64,000 bases of DNA from Pseudomonas vancouverensis (GTDB lineage: Bacteria; Pseudomonadota; Gammaproteobacteria; Pseudomonadales; Pseudomonadaceae): positions 1 to 64,000 of the forward strand of contig NZ_RRZK01000022.1 of the NCBI RefSeq assembly GCF_004348895.1, given 5' to 3'. This document shows, one piece after another, positions 60,429-64,000 of this stretch. Position 1 is the first letter of the stretch, and every line of letters begins with the position of its first letter. Both the position numbers and the translations under genes were made by a program. The notes beneath the pieces are model-generated. The model made no database searches and was not told the DNA's origin. It saw nothing but the letters and a program-made list of their open reading frames with translations.

Positions 60429-63400
60429 ATGGACATGAAATCGCTTGTGCAACCGCTCATCGCGCTGCTGATGCTATGGTCCGGGACCGCCGGAGCAATG
60501 GCTTGTGCTGTGCCCATTTCGCTGCCCGGCGGGCGGGTGGGTTCAAGCGTCTATGAAGCTAAGGTTTTAAACGATGGAAAGGCCCTGGTGTCGACCACGG
60601 ACGGGCTCTATTTGTTTGATAGCAAAAGCCAAAACATGAAGTTATTGGCAGATGGAAAGTTTGGCAACGTCCGGGAGTTCTATCCTGCGAGCAAGGGTGG
60701 GGTTTTTATAGCGTTAAAAAACGAAGCGTGGTTGTTTGATGAGTCGGAGGAAAAGCTCGTCAAACTTTCCGGATTACCCGCGGCGAGATTGTCAGACGTG
60801 TATTCACGCTCGGATGGTGGATGGTTTATTACAGCAGATGAGGGGCTGTTTTCGCTGTCCGGGAATTCTGCATTGATAAAGCCAGTAAAGGGCGTGAAAT
60901 TTCCAAAAGTTCGTGAGATCGAGATTTTTGATACGGCTGAGCATGGGTGGTTGATAAATACTTCAAAAGGTTTGTTCCGCGTTAACCCTGTTGATTTAAC
61001 AATAAGGCTGGTGTCTGACGCTCTGCCGGAAACGAAGTTGTCGTTGCAAGCACGAAAAACCGGAGGGTGGTTAGTTGCCACAGGTGTCGGCATTTTTTCA
61101 ATTGACCCGAGTGGCAGCGAAGTCAGACAACTAGATGGCATGCCTGCAGGAGAAATTTTTCATATATCGCGACGCCCCGGCGCCGCAGATTTGATTTTCA
61201 GCGAAAGTGGCGTTTATTCGCTCGATCCATCCAGCGAAATTATCACCAAGGTCTCAGCACCTGAAATGGGTGGTATAGCGGCCGCAGAAGAGGTGTCCGA
61301 TGGGGTTTTAGCTGCTGGAGAAAAGGCGCTTTTTCATGTGTCGGCCCGAACGGATCAACCACCTGCTATCAATAAAGTCATTGATGAAGCTGTTGTTGAG
61401 TTTTACGTAGCCGGCGATGAGGTGTTTGCCCTTACGCCTGGCGCTGTGTTCAAGGTGAACACTCAACAAAAGACTGCGAATAAAGTTTTTGGTGACGATC
61501 CCGAAACGTTGAATTCTTATTATTTTTTCAAATTGCCTGATGGAAGCTGGGCGATGGGAAGAAACGATAAATTTTTTGTCTTTGACAATAAAACGCAAAG
61601 TTTTCAGCGTGTAAATGGATCAGCTCCCGAGTATGTGCTGGACGCAGTCAAGGGGCGGGACGGAGGTTGGGTTATAAAAGGGGGTGATGGACTTTACAAG
61701 TTGAATGCATCTGCAACTCAAGTGGCAAAGGTCAATTTTGAAGTGGGCGAAGAAGTCGACGATATCTTTCCATTGCCCGGTGGCCGCTGGGTGATGACGA
61801 TTAAAGGCGTCGATGGGTTGTATGTGTCGAATTCTGAGTTTACCGAGATTGTAAAGTTGTCGACACCGGCATTCGGTACTGCTTATACACTTTTTCCACG
61901 CGATGATCATGGTTGGTTTATCAATACCCAAGATGGATTGTTTGCTGCTGATCCCGAGTTTGAGCATATCAATCCCGTGAAGGGTTCTGTAGCGGAACTC
62001 GTCGACACGATCAACAGCCGGAAAGGTGGTGGCTGGGCTTACTCGACCTCGAGTGGAGTTTTCTATATCGATCCAACTGCATCGAAACAGGAAACTGTAC
62101 CAGGATTGGTTGATAGTGAATTTTCTTTGAACGCTCAAAGCTTCCCTGACAAAACGACATTAATGTATCGAGATAACGCGCTTTATCTGGGAATTCCTGA
62201 CTTTGCAGAAGCCAAGGTAAGTATGGCAAGCCAGGCAAGTCTGATGGGCGGATCAGAAAAACCCGAGATAATAACGGATTGGGTCGTCACCCATCCGTGC
62301 GCATCAGTCGCAGAAGCGCTGCGACTCGAACTGGTAGCCCGTTATCTCGCCGACGATTCCGCGAAAGACGTACGTACCCGTGCACTACTTTCCAAGGTCT
62401 CATCGGGTGAAATAGGGTTTTCGGCCAGGTTCGATGGGCTGAAGCAGGGTGATTGGTCTATTCAACTGGTTTCAACTGCGGGTGATTCGGATGAGTTGAT
62501 TGGTGTTCCGGTTGTTGTGAGTGTCAATTATTCCTATCTCGATCTTGCCCGCAAGTTTTGGCCTCAGATCGCTGGAGTCAGTGCTGCGTTATATCTGGCT
62601 GTGTTTCTGATGCTGCTGGTATTCGCACGATGGTCCTCAACCGCCGCACGCGTTATTTCTGATCCGGTCTGGTCTAAAGTTGGTGCCTGGCCTTATTTCG
62701 CACTTCGACATTCGCGTCTTATGCAAGTGTGGATTCTGGAATCCTGGTTCAAGGAGAGAAGGGCAACAATTCAGCAGAAAGTAGCCTTCCTTGATCCACC
62801 TATCAGTTGTGGTGAAGTCACTGGCCCTGCAATGAAGTTACTTGAACGACTCAAGGCCATGCCGCGTATCTGGATGGTGGGTAATGCAGGGATGGGCAAG
62901 AGCTCTGTATTTTCGGCGTGGGAGCGAGACTTTTTCCTGGAGGGTTCACCAAGCCTGTCACAGGCCGTAAGACGTTTCGGTTTCGGTTTCGTACTCGTAA
63001 CCTTACCGGCGCGGCAGTATTCGGCCGTTTCGGCGCCGGTCGGGCACAGGCCGGAATCCTGGGTGGTTGAAATCATTCGGCGCAGGCTGGAACAGTTCGG
63101 TTTTCCCTTGTCTCAGGAACTGACGGAGTCGCTGCTCAGGAGAGGGACGCTAGCACTGGCAATAGATGGTGCAAATGAGGTTGATCAAGACAAGGCGCTC
63201 GCCGCATTTGCACATCAGTATCCGCGTGTACGGTTGCTGGTGACTTCTCAAGCGCTGCCCGAGAACGAATCGGAATGGGAGATCTGGCGATTACCCGCAT
63301 CCATTACTCATATGCGTGAGGGATTGCTTGAGCTTTGGTTGGGTGAAGACAGGGCACGCACCCTGTCAAAAAAAATCGATGACAGTGGTTTGGCGGATGC

Positions 63401-64000
63401 GATCAACTCGGGATACGACCTGCGATTGCTGGTAGATGTATCAGGCTCGGAGGTAGATCGGGCAGTGTTGCCCAAGGATCGTGTAGGTTTGTACCGGGCA
63501 ATGCTGACAAGGGTCACCAGCGCCGATGGTCGACCTCTACAGTTGGAGAACCTTAAACAGTTGGCGTGGCAACTGCTTTGCTCCCGCCGTCGGCACATTG
63601 ATGCAAGTGGCATTGATTCGTTAGGCAGCGAGGATTTCAAATCCCTGTCCAGGGACGGGGTAAAAATAATACGTAAAGTGGGCAGCAGTTATGAGTTCCG
63701 GCATGACCAGATGCGAGCATTCCTCGCTGCACTTTGGTTAGCCGATGAGATGCCTTCGATGGTTTCACTAAAAAATGCTGTCCTCGAGGGCAAAGCATTC
63801 GATTTAAACCGCGAAGATCAGGGTGCACTTTGGGCGTTTTTGATTCTATTGCTCGAACAGAGACAGCGAGATGAACTTTGGTTGTTCGCGAATCTGGAAC
63901 CTGATTCCCGGGGAGTGCTTCTCAAGGCGTTAAATGAAGAGGCGAAGCGGGAAGGGCACACGATGGTCTTGAGTTTTACTGGCCCACTCGCGACCCGTTA
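60429..64000 (+). CDS. Transmembrane beta-propeller / NACHT-type STAND NTPase (3' end beyond window)
   Basis: The frame from ATG 60429 is open for 1190 codons to the edge; I checked every line and found no break. Residues 1-26 form a signal peptide (LVQPLIALLMLWSGTAGAMA). Residues about 30-610 hold at least eight repeats with the pattern GGWxxxTxxGLFxx (for example GGWFITADEGLFSL, HGWLINTSKGLFRV, GGWVIKGGDGLYKL, HGWFINTQDGLFAA), like the periplasmic propellers of hybrid sensor kinases. A beta-rich linker precedes one membrane helix at about 712-733. The cytoplasmic part has Walker A GNAGMGKSS (818-826, Lys824), Walker B LAIDGANEVD (Asp913, Glu917), LLVTSQ at the sensor position (936-941) and YEFRHDQMRAFLAALWL (1088-1106), as in NACHT proteins. 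DNA is more AT-rich than the neighbours (many ATA, TTA, AAA codons). Function unknown; sensing and oligomerisation are inferences. Confidence 0.85.
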   Translation, partial: MDMKSLVQPLIALLMLWSGTAGAMACAVPISLPGGRVGSSVYEAKVLNDGKALVSTTDGLYLFDSKSQNMKLLADGKFGNVREFYPASKGGVFIALKNEAWLFDESEEKLVKLSGLPAARLSDVYSRSDGGWFITADEGLFSLSGNSALIKPVKGVKFPKVREIEIFDTAEHGWLINTSKGLFRVNPVDLTIRLVSDALPETKLSLQARKTGGWLVATGVGIFSIDPSGSEVRQLDGMPAGEIFHISRRPGAADLIFSESGVYSLDPSSEIITKVSAPEMGGIAAAEEVSDGVLAAGEKALFHVSARTDQPPAINKVIDEAVVEFYVAGDEVFALTPGAVFKVNTQQKTANKVFGDDPETLNSYYFFKLPDGSWAMGRNDKFFVFDNKTQSFQRVNGSAPEYVLDAVKGRDGGWVIKGGDGLYKLNASATQVAKVNFEVGEEVDDIFPLPGGRWVMTIKGVDGLYVSNSEFTEIVKLSTPAFGTAYTLFPRDDHGWFINTQDGLFAADPEFEHINPVKGSVAELVDTINSRKGGGWAYSTSSGVFYIDPTASKQETVPGLVDSEFSLNAQSFPDKTTLMYRDNALYLGIPDFAEAKVSMASQASLMGGSEKPEIITDWVVTHPCASVAEALRLELVARYLADDSAKDVRTRALLSKVSSGEIGFSARFDGLKQGDWSIQLVSTAGDSDELIGVPVVVSVNYSYLDLARKFWPQIAGVSAALYLAVFLMLLVFARWSSTAARVISDPVWSKVGAWPYFALRHSRLMQVWILESWFKERRATIQQKVAFLDPPISCGEVTGPAMKLLERLKAMPRIWMVGNAGMGKSSVFSAWERDFFLEGSPSLSQAVRRFGFGFVLVTLPARQYSAVSAPVGHRPESWVVEIIRRRLEQFGFPLSQELTESLLRRGTLALAIDGANEVDQDKALAAFAHQYPRVRLLVTSQALPENESEWEIWRLPASITHMREGLLELWLGEDRARTLSKKIDDSGLADAINSGYDLRLLVDVSGSEVDRAVLPKDRVGLYRAMLTRVTSADGRPLQLENLKQLAWQLLCSRRRHIDASGIDSLGSEDFKSLSRDGVKIIRKVGSSYEFRHDQMRAFLAALWLADEMPSMVSLKNAVLEGKAFDLNREDQGALWAFLILLLEQRQRDELWLFANLEPDSRGVLLKALNEEAKREGHTMVLSFTGPLATR

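Noticed and set aside
1..64000. tRNA, rRNA or riboswitch genes
   Set aside because: I saw no cloverleaf, rRNA segment or known aptamer; none can be supported by reading alone.

Overview
The window is a high-GC chromosomal segment from a Pseudomonas, most likely of the P. fluorescens lineage. The evidence is the many GAGCGAGC/GCTCGCTC REP elements between genes, near-standard Pseudomonas protein families throughout, and an ArsB that closely resembles the E. coli protein.

Region 1 (1-890) holds the first codons of an RHS-family gene running off the left edge and a small secreted glycine-zipper protein. Region 2 (about 900-32,390) is one large catabolic cluster: a periplasmic sulfatase; a minus-strand operon (acyl-CoA dehydrogenase, SCP-x thiolase, two hot-dog dehydratase subunits, SDR); two large MalT-type LuxR regulators; a plus-strand operon (alpha-methylacyl-CoA racemase, crotonase, two acyl-CoA ligases, a thioesterase); a second plus-strand operon (acyl-CoA dehydrogenase, SCP-x thiolase, a dehydrogenase pair, crotonase); the DUF1302/DUF1329 envelope pair; and an aldehyde dehydrogenase, an alcohol dehydrogenase and a second dehydrogenase pair. 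A conserved 19-bp inverted repeat (consensus SCCACCYGATNCGGGTGGC) sits in front of nearly every transcription unit in this region and nowhere else that I could find, so the region looks like a single regulon. Racemase, SCP-x thiolases, paired dehydrogenases and a split hydratase together suggest beta-oxidation of a methyl-branched or alicyclic acid (terpenoid or sterol-like), possibly released from an alcohol or sulfate ester. The substrate is inferred, not shown.

Region 3 (32,395-39,930) is mixed: a DUF1704/QEGLA-type putative metallopeptidase with a DUF1254 protein, an autotransporter carrying a tyrosine-phosphatase-like passenger, an AraC regulator and a secreted alpha/beta hydrolase. Region 4 (40,094-51,083) is a LysR gene divergent from a ten-kilobase operon: GMC oxidoreductase, enolase-superfamily enzyme, aldehyde dehydrogenase, a complete peptide/opine-type ABC importer and a GlcG-like protein. 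Region 5 (51,093-54,493) has an orphan arsB, a zinc alcohol dehydrogenase and trmK. Region 6 (54,500-59,600) is a small AraC-controlled locus: Spinster-type MFS transporter, AraC regulator, opine-dehydrogenase-like protein and 3-hydroxyacyl-CoA dehydrogenase, with matching direct repeats 20 bp apart before both the transporter and the dehydrogenase pair.

Region 7 (59,739-64,000) holds a small secreted HExxH protein and then, in visibly more AT-rich DNA, an incomplete gene of at least 1190 codons. It encodes a signal peptide, a periplasmic beta-propeller, one membrane helix and a cytoplasmic NACHT/STAND-type NTPase. This transmembrane NLR-like architecture is the most unusual item in the window.
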